DNA of 64,000 nucleotides from Paenibacillus sp. NAIST15-1 (GTDB lineage: Bacteria; Bacillota; Bacilli; Paenibacillales; Paenibacillaceae), in NCBI RefSeq assembly GCF_001894745.1, contig NZ_BBYF01000001.1:682001-746000 (forward strand). The letters run 5' to 3'. Made by a program: the position numbers and the translations under genes. The notes beneath the pieces are model-generated. The model searched no databases, was not told the origin of the DNA, and saw nothing but the letters and a program-made list of their open reading frames with translations. Shown here piece after piece: positions 8,497 to 16,402 of this stretch (positions within the stretch are counted from its first letter, which is position 1; each line of letters opens with the position of its first letter).

Positions 8497-8679
8497 ATGT
8501 TGATGCAGTATCAGATGGAAGTCAAACCGCAGAAGGTTGAGATACACTCACAAAGAGAGCTATTACATCTTAACCGACAAAAAAGAGCACAGGTTCTTAA
8601 AGCAATCCAAGAGATCACTTTGGCCCAAAGAGAAATTGCTACCGCAGTAGAGTTTAAATCAACTACTTCAAAAAAATAA
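8497..8679 (+). CDS. Small hypothetical protein with strong RBS
   Basis: 60 residues, rich in Gln, Lys and Glu and predicted helical (HSQRELLHLNRQKRAQ, then LKAIQEITLAQREIA). GGAAAGGAGGGT lies 7 nt before the ATG, one of the best ribosome-binding sites in the island. A classical terminator follows at 8696. Family not recognised; the strong start signal and terminator argue that it is expressed. Confidence 0.6.
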   Translation: MLMQYQMEVKPQKVEIHSQRELLHLNRQKRAQVLKAIQEITLAQREIATAVEFKSTTSKK

Positions 8680-8695
8680 ATCCCGTGTTTGATAG

Positions 8696-8727
8696 CACCT
8701 TTGCCTAGGCAAAGGTGTTTTATTTTT
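8696..8727 (+). terminator. Rho-independent terminator
   Basis: CACCTTTGCC, spacer TA, GGCAAAGGTG, then a T-rich tail. It lies 16 nt after the small helical protein gene and ends the AT-rich orphan operon. Confidence 0.85.
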
Positions 8728-8808
8728 GGAGCTGATAAGTATACATTTACTATGAAAAACCGACAATGCTACTAATTAAACCTCAGATTATATAGGAGGG
8801 CTAGGGCA

Positions 8809-8943
8809 TTGGATAATAAATCAAAAATTATTTCGTACAACAAAAAACCTAAGAAAATACATTTAAAAGAACAAGCTCAAATTCTAAAAGAGAATCGAAT
8901 TAAAAGAAAAACTGTTTTAAATAAACTGAATAAACGATCGTAG
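8809..8943 (+). CDS. Small very basic protein, TTG start
   Basis: A 44-residue frame beginning MDNKSKIISYNKKPKK and ending NKLNKRS. It is highly lysine/arginine-rich, suggesting a nucleic-acid-binding or structural role, but the family is not recognised. ATAGGAGGG lies about 9 nt before the TTG. The gene stands alone after a terminator, so it needs its own promoter. Confidence 0.5.
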   Translation: MDNKSKIISYNKKPKKIHLKEQAQILKENRIKRKTVLNKLNKRS

Positions 8944-9384
8944 TTACTAATATATTTTCTTCCTGATAAACGCTCGCCCGCTCTACGCAGCTGTCAGAAG
9001 GAAGTAATCTGTGGGATGCTGATTTCTGCAGCTGCTCCACACATTCCCCAACGGGGTACGGGCAGCACTACGACGCGGGTCCGGCCGACTTCCTCTGCAG
9101 CCGGAGCCTCTCCGTACTGGTGCTCTAGGCCGGGTGAATCTGACGAAAGAAAATAAAGTTATAGACTGAAAAATAGAGTATTAGACTAAGAAAGTATAGT
9201 TGTATACTAGAAAAGTATTATAGGGACGGCATACCGGTGACAGCGATGGCCGGTTTTACCCTGCTCGCGCTCCTGATCCTTCCGGATGCGGCCATGCTGC
9301 CGGGCGACAAGCCGGTAACGGCGATGGTCAAACATGACTGCAGCACTCAGTCTAATGTAGTGTAGTGCTTATGAAAAGTAAATA
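8944..9384. other. Gene-poor patch with GC-rich shards
   Basis: GC-rich pieces at about 8985-9140 and 9228-9330 are embedded in AT-rich DNA. The second contains a hydrophobic frame (TAMAGFTLLALLILPDAAM) with PVTAM occurring twice, as if from a membrane protein. The first has a minus-strand frame including RVVVLPVPRWGMCG. Neither has a start signal. They look like fragments of unrelated genes; I cannot assign them. Confidence 0.3.
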
Positions 9385-9440
9385 AGCCCATAACCGTATT
9401 TGGAAGCAAATTAATTTTCCTATTTATAAGGGTATGGGCT
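9385..9440 (-). terminator. Probable terminator after the IS110 fragment
   Basis: AGCCCATAACC and GGGTATGGGCT pair across a 34-nt loop. On the minus strand the second arm is followed by a T-rich run. It lies downstream of the transposase fragment and could be part of the element end. Confidence 0.4.
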
Positions 9441-9479
9441 CTCTTTGATCCTAAATAAGGCAGTGTAGGTTCTTATCAC

Positions 9480-9893
9480 TTATAAAACATCATCGTCTGC
9501 TAGTTGATCAGCCTGGAGTTCGAAATCTTCTAAATTAGCCGGAATCTTTAATCTTACTTTATTGCCTTCTAAAGTCACTCCCATTTTACTAGCATGTTTG
9601 ACAGGATCGTACGTTTCATTGTTTTTAAGGCAAGAGTATAGTACATGGGCTATTTTGCCACAAACATGACCAATTGCTTTTCTCTTTGCCATTCCTCTTT
9701 CAACTAATCGCTTATAGTAAACACGAAAACTATTTTCGCTTATCTTCGGAGATAATAACAGAAGGGGCATTAAAAATAGTACTCTTCGAGTATCTCTAAC
9801 GCCTTCGTATGTCTGCCTACTCTTAAAAACTGATGTGCCCGAGACTTTATTTTCAGCGGCAACACCAAGATATTTTTTGCACACTATGCCCAA
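9480..9893 (-). mobile_element. IS110-family transposase, C-terminal fragment
   Basis: The readable 137 codons correspond to the end of an IS110 transposase (Transposase_20 region): YLGVAAENKVSGTSVFKS, then FRVYYKRLVERGMAKRKAIG and KIAHVLYSCLKN. The N-terminal RuvC-like DEDD part is absent. Upstream sequence switches directly to an NAD(P)-binding protein start, so the element is truncated and cannot be active alone. IS110 elements lack classical inverted repeats. Confidence 0.8.
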
Positions 9894-9957
9894 TAGCGGC
9901 CCATCTTTTGCCTAATGTCCCTCCCATATTCCCAGAACCAATTGAAGCGATTTTCAT
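9878..9957 (-). pseudogene. NADPH-dependent F420-reductase-like protein, N-terminal shard
   Basis: ATG at 9957 begins MKIASIGSGNMGGTLGKRWA, the glycine-rich Rossmann start (G-x-G-N-M-G) of F420-dependent NADP-oxidoreductase-like proteins. After about 26 codons it runs into the IS110 fragment. Its ATG overlaps the TGA of the preceding MerR shard (ATGA), so the two were once a coupled operon. AAAGGGGG lies upstream. Confidence 0.7.
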
Positions 9958-10128
9958 TTTATTTCTGCCCCCTTTTCTAATATCTCATTGTAGAAATCCA
10001 ATTTCTCTCGCGTCCGCCCGATTATGCTTGCCAGCGCTAAGTACTGAGCCTCCATTTTGGCAAGATGCTCCGAGAGAATTTGCGTTCGGCTAGAGATAAC
10101 TTCCTTTTCTTCAGCGGTTAACGGGAAA
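9954..10128 (-). pseudogene. MerR-family regulator, C-terminal shard
   Basis: A minus-strand frame reads FPLTAEEKEVISSRTQIL, then HLAKMEAQYLALASIIGRT and EKLDFYNEIL. This is the coiled-coil dimerisation helix and tail of a MerR regulator. The N-terminal DNA-binding domain is missing, and the frame meets a GerAB-like shard near 10130-10140. MerR regulators are often linked to the flavin/NADPH reductases they control, as here. Confidence 0.7.
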
Positions 10129-10139
10129 GGCCCAGATCA

Positions 10140-10520
10140 TCAGTTGACTGGCAAGCTGAACTATTCGTTCCTGAGCGTCATCCAATATATCGGCATCGAA
10201 GGCTCGTTCGAGCGGCTGGAAGCGATCGCCGTCGCGCTGTGGGTCAGGGGCAATTTCGTTAAAGTGTCGGTATCGCTCTTCATTCTGTGTCTAAGCGTCA
10301 GCCTACTGTTCTGCATTCAGAACTACCGCGAGCTCATCGCCCCGCTCACGCTGCTATCAGCGATCGGCTCGGTCTGGATCTTCCATAACAGCGGCGAACT
10401 CCACGCGTATCTCGTCTTGATCTACCCGACCCTCGGGCTGATCATGCAGAGCCTCATTCCGCTGTAGCTTCTCCTGATCGACTGGGTCAGAAGCAAGGCG
10501 GGCGGCATGCAGCGGCGATA
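10140..10520 (+). pseudogene. GerAB-type spore germination permease, C-terminal shard
   Basis: The frame reads SFLSVIQYIGIEGSFERLEA, then VALWVRGNFVKVSVSLF and four hydrophobic segments. This matches the last third of GerAB/YndE germinant-receptor permeases (FERIEA...W and FVKIS are hallmarks). A TAG interrupts the frame at 10465-10467, after which LLLIDWVRSK continues to a TAG near 10520. No start is present. GC content is higher than in the adjacent island DNA. Confidence 0.7.
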
Positions 10521-10568
10521 GCACAAGGCAACGGCTTGTCGCGCTTCATCGCGAAGCCGGCCATAGGG

Positions 10569-10603
10569 AAGAGCCGGATCGCTGCGAACAGCTTCCGGCT
10601 CTT
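10569..10603. terminator. Terminator-like hairpin
   Basis: AAGAGCCGGA and TCCGGCTCTT form a 10-bp perfect stem around a 15-nt loop downstream of the GerAB shard and of the convergent NIPSNAP gene. No strong T-tract, so termination is uncertain. The rest of 10521-10720 shows nothing I can support. Confidence 0.4.
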
Positions 10604-10720
10604 GGCTTGCAGTGTACCCCGCTGCGGTTCGTCATGGATCGGTCACGTTGGACGTACCGTTGGCGTATACGGCGGCAGAATGGTCGTCAAGCAGTGCGCC
10701 TTTGTTGGTTGGGGCTTCAT

Positions 10721-11047
10721 TCATGACATGGCCGTGAAGAAGGCCGCGTTCTTCATGAACAGGCTTTCCAGCTTCGCCACGAGCGGTCCGTCAAGCTCCG
10801 ATACCTGTCTGATCGCCAACCACTCCGGATCGTTGCGGAAGCGGTCGTAGTTCAGGTTGCGCGCGTCCATGTCTTCATGCTCGACGAGATAGTACAGCCG
10901 ATTCGCGCCTTCGTCCCAGTCTTCCCAGAACTGCGTCACGTTCATGCCGTGCTTCGCGAACAAAGCAACGACATGGTCCCGGAACCGGTCCTGGATCGCC
11001 TTCATCTTGCCCGGGTGAATATGATAAACCCGCAATTCATATAACAA
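10721..11047 (-). CDS. NIPSNAP family protein
   Basis: About 108 residues starting LLYELRVYHIHPGKM, the characteristic first strand of the NIPSNAP ferredoxin-like fold, with WEDWDEGANRLYYL later. GAGGAGG lies 8 nt before a TTG at 11047, so that start is preferred; the frame stays open further upstream without support. NIPSNAP proteins form small alpha/beta-barrel dimers of unclear enzymatic role. It lies downstream of a decayed tautomerase gene on the same strand, and divergent from the large XRE-STAND regulator, which may control both. Confidence 0.75.
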   Translation of the reverse strand: MLYELRVYHIHPGKMKAIQDRFRDHVVALFAKHGMNVTQFWEDWDEGANRLYYLVEHEDMDARNLNYDRFRNDPEWLAIRQVSELDGPLVAKLESLFMKNAAFFTAMS

Positions 11048-11134
11048 AGTTCTCGCCTCCTCATTCAAATTCGCAAGCATAACGGTCGCGGGTTCCATTT
11101 GATTGTCCACGCAAGCGATATCGATTATTACCTA

Positions 11135-11412
11135 CTAATAGGTAGACAACCGACCTCGAAACCGCTCTTTGACATCAACCGTGCGTCCTTCATTGAGGAA
11201 CAACTGGATAAACATCATGTCCTCCGTTCGCTGTATGTTCAGCTACGTGGGATCGTACACCATGCCATAGGAGTCGTGTTCCGTAATGACCTGGAACGGT
11301 CGTTCGCCGGTACATTGAGCGTGTCGATCATCGCCTGATACACGATATCCCCTACTTTCTTTTGATACTCCGCCGATTTGACCTTCATCAATGCGATGCG
11401 TACGAATGGCAT
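11135..11412 (-). pseudogene. Tautomerase family protein (4-OT-like), frameshifted
   Basis: ATG at 11412 (GGAGG 8 nt upstream) opens MPFVRIALMKVKSAEYQKK and stays in frame to VPANDR. The sequence then continues in another frame as FQVITEHDSYGMVYDPT, followed by an in-frame TAG and LNIQRTEDMMFIQLFLNEGR. This is the layout of the larger tautomerase_2 proteins of about 130 residues. A one-base loss plus a stop codon make it a pseudogene unless sequencing error is responsible. Proline 2 after Met, the catalytic residue of the family, is present. Confidence 0.75.
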
Positions 11413-11569
11413 GCCGCATTCCTCCTTATCGTTTTCCCTTAGTCTTTTCCTCACGCTTAACCGGCGTGTTCGGTATGATTGAATCTTAGCACGATGAGGT
11501 CTATGCTAAGAATGCAGGCGAGTTCGTTCGAAGAGTTCGTGTAAGTTCGTGTTATCGGGAGGAGAACTA

Positions 11570-14140
11570 ATGGCGGGTAATCAAACGGATCGGGTATGGC
11601 CGGAAGAGATGATTCGCAAACTACGGCAGAGACCGGGCCCAACTGGAAGGGCGAAGCTGCGGCAGATTGATCTGTCCAAGCGGATCGGGGTGGAGACAAG
11701 GACGATACAGCAGTGGGAAAATGGCGAACGGCTTCCGAGCGCCCATAATCTGCAACTGCTGATTCAACTCTTTGTAGTTGAACAAAAATTTCTTCGCGGT
11801 TCCGAGAGCGCGGAGGCTCAGTTACTTTGGGAGACGGTTCGTCGATTCCATGACGACAGGTCAGGAAATAACCGGATGTATCCCCTCTTTGACGAACAAT
11901 GGTTCGAGGCGATTCTCGCGGATGCTTCTGCAGGTAGCGATTCTAACGTTCACTCCGGAATCCGATCGGAAGGTTCGCCGGTTCACAGGACCGATGAATC
12001 GCCGCGAAATGCAACCGCGCCATACGGGACAACGAATCTACCCAGCAGAATGTCCTCGTTTATCGGCCGCCTCGAACAGGTCGGGGAGATTCGGCAACAA
12101 CTTGCTGACTACCCCCTCGTCACGCTTGCAGGTGCCGGGGGAAGCGGCAAGACGCGCCTGGCGTATAAGGTCGCCTCGGACGCCTGCCTCTCTTATCCCG
12201 ACGGCGTGTGGCTGTTCGAGCTCGCTTCGGCGATGGATATGCTCTCGGCGCTGAGAATCATTGCATCGGTGTTGGACATCAAGGAACAGAAGGAACGGCC
12301 GCTTATCGAATCCTTGCTGGACCATATCCGGAACAAATGCATGCTTCTCGTATTCGACAATTGCGAGCACTTGATCGATTTCTGCTCTTCTCTCATCGAG
12401 CGGTTGTTGTCGGCATCCCCTAAGGTCGCCATTTTGGCCACCAGCCAGGAGCCGTTGAACATCGGCATGGAGCGCGTATGGAGGATTCCGCCGCTCACGT
12501 TCCCCACGGAGAATGAGCTGCGGAATCATGCAGCAGATGACGCCATTCTGTCCTGCGAGTCCGTTCAGCTGTTTATCGAGCGCGCGACCGCTGTATCTCC
12601 CTCCTTCCGCGTGACGGAAGCGGACGTGAAGATCGTCGGACGGATCTGCGAACGCCTGGAGGGCATCCCGCTGTCCATAGAACTGGCTGCCGCCCGGACG
12701 AACGTGCTCAGTATCGAGCAAATCGACGAACGGCTGTCCGATTTGTTCGCCGTCCTTACAGCCGGGAGGCGAACGGCTGCCCCCCGTCATCAATCGCTTC
12801 GAGCCACCCTGGAGTGGAGCTTCGCCCTGCTCACTGAGCAAGAGCGGCAGCTGCTGCGGAAGCTGAGTGCTTTTAACGGGGGATTCGAGCTGGACGCGGT
12901 CGAACAGATATGCGCGGATGAAGAATCGAACCCGTCGCTCGGACGGTTCGATCGTCAGGAAGCCTTAAACTTGGTTGCTAGCCTATTCAATAAATCGTTT
13001 CTTTCTGTTGATTTGGCAAGTAGCGGACCTAGACGCAGATATTCGATGCTCGAGACCATTAAACAATTTGGAATTGAACAACGGGAAAAGCACTGCACGG
13101 ACGAGGATCGCGAACGGATGATCAGTCGCTTCGTCGAGCACTACTGTCGGTTCGTAAATAGAGCGGAACGGGGATTCCGCAGTCGAGACCGGGATGCCGC
13201 ATTCGTGGCGATTCGGCGGGAATACGCCAACATTCGCTCCGCGCTGAGATTAGCCTGCGATCATCCGCGGGAGGCGGGAGCTGCAATACGAATGGCAGCC
13301 TGCCTCTATTATTATTGGCTGCATGAAGGGACCTTGCAGGAAGGATCCGCGCTGCTTCGAACGGCTCTGGCGACGCACGGTCAAGCTTCCGTTCAAGAAC
13401 ACGCGGTCAAAGCGAAGCATGGTCTTAGCGTGTTGCTATGGGTTATGGGAGAAGTCGAGGAAGCCGAAGATTTGGCCAGACAAAGCGCGGATGAAGCTCG
13501 CAAGCTCGGACATCCGGCGCTCCTGGCATCTCAGCTTCGCATGCTGACTCAGCTGGCATCGAGTTCGGGCTTAGGGGACGAAGCGATCCGGTTAGCGGAA
13601 GAGAGCGTGCTTCATGCCAGGAATTCAGGCGACGATTGGAGCCTCGCGTCATCCTTAGGTTCTCTGGGCAACATTCTGGTGGTGCAACAGCATTGGGAAC
13701 GAGCCGAACCCTTGCTCGTCGAAAGCGCCTCTCTATTCGAGAAAGCAAAAGACGATTTGGAGTTGTCGGGACCTTTGCGGACATTGGGATATATCGCGTT
13801 AAACCGGCGGAAGCCCAAAGAAGCGTTCGCACTCTTCAAGAGAGGCATCGCCATCTGCCAAACGTATCAGAGAACGTGGTTCCTCGCGCGAGGAGTCGAG
13901 GGACTTGCAAGCTCGTTGTGCGGGCTGGGAGAATACCGGGCGGCCGCTACGCTTATCGGAGTCTCCGAGAAATTAAGAGCGAAGCTTGGCTCCGCGGCTC
14001 AGCCTCAGTTTCAATTGATTTATGAGCAAGCGAAACGAACCTGCAGGCTAGAATGCGGCGATGAGCCGTTTAACGAGGCCATTACGATCGGAAGAGGAAT
14101 GACGAGAGAGCAGGCCGTTTCTTATGCGTTAGAAGTATAG
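11570..14140 (+). CDS. XRE-type HTH / STAND ATPase / TPR transcriptional regulator
   Basis: 856 residues from the ATG at 11570, which has GGGAGGAGAAC just upstream (a TTG at 11549 is less likely). Domains in order: XRE-like helix-turn-helix at about 25-75 (RQIDLSKRIGVETRTIQQWE); a variable linker; a STAND/NB-ARC NTPase from about 160, with Walker A AGAGGSGKTR near 188 and Walker B LLVFDNCEH near 258; a winged-helix region; then TPR-like helices from about 560 to the end. This is a one-component signal-sensing activator architecture related to AfsR/MalT. It is divergent from the tautomerase/NIPSNAP genes, likely targets. It is intact and GC-rich, unlike the shards around it. Confidence 0.85.
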   Translation: MAGNQTDRVWPEEMIRKLRQRPGPTGRAKLRQIDLSKRIGVETRTIQQWENGERLPSAHNLQLLIQLFVVEQKFLRGSESAEAQLLWETVRRFHDDRSGNNRMYPLFDEQWFEAILADASAGSDSNVHSGIRSEGSPVHRTDESPRNATAPYGTTNLPSRMSSFIGRLEQVGEIRQQLADYPLVTLAGAGGSGKTRLAYKVASDACLSYPDGVWLFELASAMDMLSALRIIASVLDIKEQKERPLIESLLDHIRNKCMLLVFDNCEHLIDFCSSLIERLLSASPKVAILATSQEPLNIGMERVWRIPPLTFPTENELRNHAADDAILSCESVQLFIERATAVSPSFRVTEADVKIVGRICERLEGIPLSIELAAARTNVLSIEQIDERLSDLFAVLTAGRRTAAPRHQSLRATLEWSFALLTEQERQLLRKLSAFNGGFELDAVEQICADEESNPSLGRFDRQEALNLVASLFNKSFLSVDLASSGPRRRYSMLETIKQFGIEQREKHCTDEDRERMISRFVEHYCRFVNRAERGFRSRDRDAAFVAIRREYANIRSALRLACDHPREAGAAIRMAACLYYYWLHEGTLQEGSALLRTALATHGQASVQEHAVKAKHGLSVLLWVMGEVEEAEDLARQSADEARKLGHPALLASQLRMLTQLASSSGLGDEAIRLAEESVLHARNSGDDWSLASSLGSLGNILVVQQHWERAEPLLVESASLFEKAKDDLELSGPLRTLGYIALNRRKPKEAFALFKRGIAICQTYQRTWFLARGVEGLASSLCGLGEYRAAATLIGVSEKLRAKLGSAAQPQFQLIYEQAKRTCRLECGDEPFNEAITIGRGMTREQAVSYALEV

Positions 14141-14278
14141 GGGCACTCCCGAATGGAATGCACAAATGACGCCTTGCCTTACCGATGGCTTCATGCTTCC
14201 ACCAGCCTCCTTGAACGCTTGAACGGCAAAATTAAAGGACTATTTTTCGAGGGTATCTGATTCTGCAATGACAAGCAG

Positions 14279-14310
14279 GAGGCCATCCCGCAAGGAATGG
14301 CCTCTTCGTT
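14279..14310 (+). terminator. Possible terminator after the XRE-STAND gene
   Basis: GAGGCCAT and ATGGCCTC form an 8-bp stem followed by a short T-containing run. It lies about 140 nt after the regulator's stop. Confidence 0.45.
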
Positions 14311-14360
14311 AGGGACGGATTTCGGATGTTTTCTTAAAAATTTCGTTTTTATTACAGCTC

Positions 14361-14630
14361 CTAGGCGAGCAGAAACTCTATATTTTGTAACCATTCATCA
14401 AAAGTTAGCAAGCCGGGGTGTAACTTCCGGACTTCAGCAATATCAATTCTTAGCTCCTCATTATTAATAAAGTCAAACGTTCTTGCTCCGCTTGGACTTA
14501 TTTAACGTATAGTTTCGACGGGAATTTCCACATAGGGAATACTTTTTCCAATAGCAACCGATATTGCGTGCGATATAGCCCTGGGGGTCAACGAATCCCC
14601 GGCGATTTCAACGGTTTTGCCTAAAGTTGT
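14361..14630 (-). pseudogene. NmrA-like NAD(P)-binding protein, C-terminal shard
   Basis: The minus-strand frame reads TLGKTVEIAGDSLTPRAISH, then SIPYVEIPVETIR, an in-frame TAA, then SGARTFDFINNEEL and LHPGLLTFDEWLQN. This is the end of an NmrA/NAD-epimerase-like quinone or NADP-sensing protein. The N-terminal Rossmann part is absent and the TAA confirms decay. Confidence 0.65.
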
Positions 14631-14693
14631 ACACAGTGAAATAAGAGTTAATGATAGAATGAATGCATGGGAACGAAGCCCAATTTTCCTTAG

Positions 14694-14731
14694 AGCGCAT
14701 GCTGCAAGTGAAGGAGCATGCGCTACTTTTT
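14694..14731 (+). terminator. Hairpin with T-tract
   Basis: AGCGCATGCT and AGCATGCGCT form a 10-bp perfect stem followed by ACTTTTT. It lies in a gene-free stretch, so it is probably left over from a lost gene. Confidence 0.5.
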
Positions 14732-14897
14732 AATCTTCAGGGATCTTCGGCTCAGGCCATATGAAGTTGTCCAAGGGGTACTGTGACATCACAACATACC
14801 CTCGTCTGCGCCCCGCTGGGCTTCCGAAGTCATAGGCGTTCAGGCCTTCGCTTGGGCTACGCTCCCCTCCATTATAATCCTTACCAAATATTAATTA
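14730..14897 (-). other. Unassigned short frame in non-coding DNA
   Basis: A minus-strand open stretch of about 55 codons has protein-like content (DYNGGERSPSEGLNAYDFGS, then YVVMSQYPLDNFIWPEPK) and ends at TAA 14730-14732. It has no recognisable start signal or family. The remaining DNA to 15120 shows nothing I can support. Confidence 0.2.
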
Positions 14898-15120
14898 AAG
14901 AACATACGCGGGTAGCATGTAGTGCTTTTAAAGGAGCCTTATCTTAATCTAAGCACTAAGAAAACACTTTATTTTCTGGATTAAGTCTCTTTGACGACTC
15001 CTCGATGGTACAGTCTATACTTTTTAAAGGCTGACGCTTTTCTTAGCCGAAAATCTCAACAAATCAAAGTTGCCAGTCTAATACTCTATTTTCTCCATCC
15101 AGAATCAATCGACCTTATCA

Positions 15121-15300
15121 GTGGCACGTAAACCGTTTCTTCCTTTTGATAGCAAGAATAAACAGACTATAATTAACTCCTACAATGAAGGAGGTATCCT
15201 AGATAATGCATTCCATCTGTGCAATACACCCAATGCTAGAGAGAACATTAAGCAAATTCCTTATTACTCCAACATCGAGAAGAAAAACAAACTGAATTAA
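15121..15300 (+). CDS. Possible small protein, GTG start
   Basis: A 59-codon frame beginning MARKPFLPFDSKNKQ and ending YYSNIEKKNKLN. Content looks protein-like, but the ribosome-binding site is weak. A second frame overlapping its 3' end (TELTSLVESNDDLHSVGV, stop near 15370) is also open, so a frameshifted longer gene is possible. Family not recognised. Confidence 0.3.
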   Translation: MARKPFLPFDSKNKQTIINSYNEGGILDNAFHLCNTPNARENIKQIPYYSNIEKKNKLN

Positions 15301-15408
15301 CCAGTTTAGTCGAATCAAACGATGATTTACATTCGGTAGGAGTAATACCGGAGGTAAAAGGAAGACTCTAAATCCCGAATGGATTTAGACCATAGATTTC
15401 ACATCGGT

Positions 15409-15450
15409 CAGGCGGTGACGGATCACATTTCCCCCCGCCTGAAGCGGGGG
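15409..15450 (+). promoter_or_regulatory. Two mutually exclusive leader hairpins
   Basis: CAGGCGG (15409-15415) can pair with CCGCCTG (15435-15441). The second arm is also part of a strong alternative hairpin, CCCCCGC-CTGAA-GCGGGGG (15432-15450). The pair ends 21 nt before the start of the next gene and could switch translation or transcription. No T-tract follows. Confidence 0.4.
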
Positions 15451-15471
15451 AACCTATGGAGGTAATAGATA

Positions 15472-16402
15472 ATGGTGGAACAGCTTTCATTTTATCTTTT
15501 TGATTACTTTCCTTCTTTACAACAGGCTACAATTTCTAGGCCTGTTACTGTAAATCCCAGCGTGGATCATAGAATCGGTACGCTCAATACAGGTACAGGA
15601 AAGAAATATGCATATGACTGTGGGGAAGAATTGCACGGCGCCAGAAAGCATTTAGTTGCAATGGCAAGATTTTCAGCAGAATGGCAGAAAGCTATCGAAG
15701 AGGACCCTACCCTAGCATATAAAATGGTGTGCAAAAACGAGCTGTTAGACGATTTTAAAGCCGAGCAGCTCCGTGAGGAGGGATTTACATCTCAAGCAGC
15801 CTATGCCATTAAGTTGCTCTGGGACAGGGTATGTCAGCGTCCTGAGGATGACCCTTTGGAGCGGGAATATTTTATTCAAGCCGTTGGAGAATTACGAATA
15901 CGGCTTTCAACAGCCACGAATGAACAACTGGTTCGAGAAGCTATTAACCAGCTTCGAGAGGACTTCTATAAGGCGCGTTATTCGACATATCGTCTCAAAT
16001 TAGAGGCTGAACCTGAACTGATGAATTTTCGTTTCTGGTTAGCCCTGGGCAACCGCTTTAAATCCTTATTTGTAAATTCATCTCGTCGAAGTACGACAAT
16101 TGGTTACCGCAGTCTATTATCAAAAGCTTTTTCTTCGGAAGAGGGAAGAGACTGGAATTGGACGCTTTCAAAGAAAATAGAGAGCGACAAAGCTAGAGTA
16201 GAAAATGCTGAGCGCTGGAAACGTAGGGTTCCGGAAAATGTGATTAGACACTCTCAGGAACCATCTGGCGTAAGCCGTCCTGATCATTTAATTGAATTGT
16301 ATGGTTTTCGTGGAATCCAATTTGGTAACTGGGTTGAGGATGAAGCTGGCAGGTATCATGTACTCTGCTGCGGAAATGCACTATCTGACTTGGCTGCATT
16401 GC
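15472..16402 (+). pseudogene. Large-polyvalent-domain (LPD-type) element protein, truncated at 3' end
   Basis: ATG with GGAGGT 8 nt upstream opens a soluble protein. Near residue 278 it carries LYGFRGIQFGNWVEDEAGRY, the conserved F-R-G-x-x-F-G-N-W core of a domain found in large polyvalent proteins of phages and conjugative elements. Family members continue well beyond this point. Here resemblance ends at about SDLAAL (16402) and the frame runs out through amidohydrolase DNA to a stop at 16519-16521. The truncation point marks the right edge of the island. Function of the family is not established. Confidence 0.6.

Larger units (their letters stand above)
6350..16402. other. ~10-kb foreign island inside an amidohydrolase gene
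   Basis: Between the two halves of the amidohydrolase lies DNA of patchwork composition. It holds AT-rich orphan genes (6.4-8.9 kb), GC-rich shards (9-10.5 kb), a GC-rich regulator (11.6-14.1 kb) and a truncated element-type gene at the right edge. An IS110-type transposase fragment is present. I found no clear terminal inverted repeats, target duplication, integrase or tRNA, and part of the amidohydrolase coding sequence is missing. Replacement by recombination or serial insertions fits better than a single clean transposition. Confidence 0.6.

Noticed and set aside
11099..11338. Plus-strand frame of 79 codons
   Set aside because: Antisense to the tautomerase pseudogene, whose conserved residues explain this DNA.
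12038..12841. Long minus-strand open frame of 267 codons
   Set aside because: It is exactly antisense to the STAND NTPase domain of the XRE-type regulator, has no ribosome-binding site, and its sequence shows no family pattern; a GC-rich shadow.
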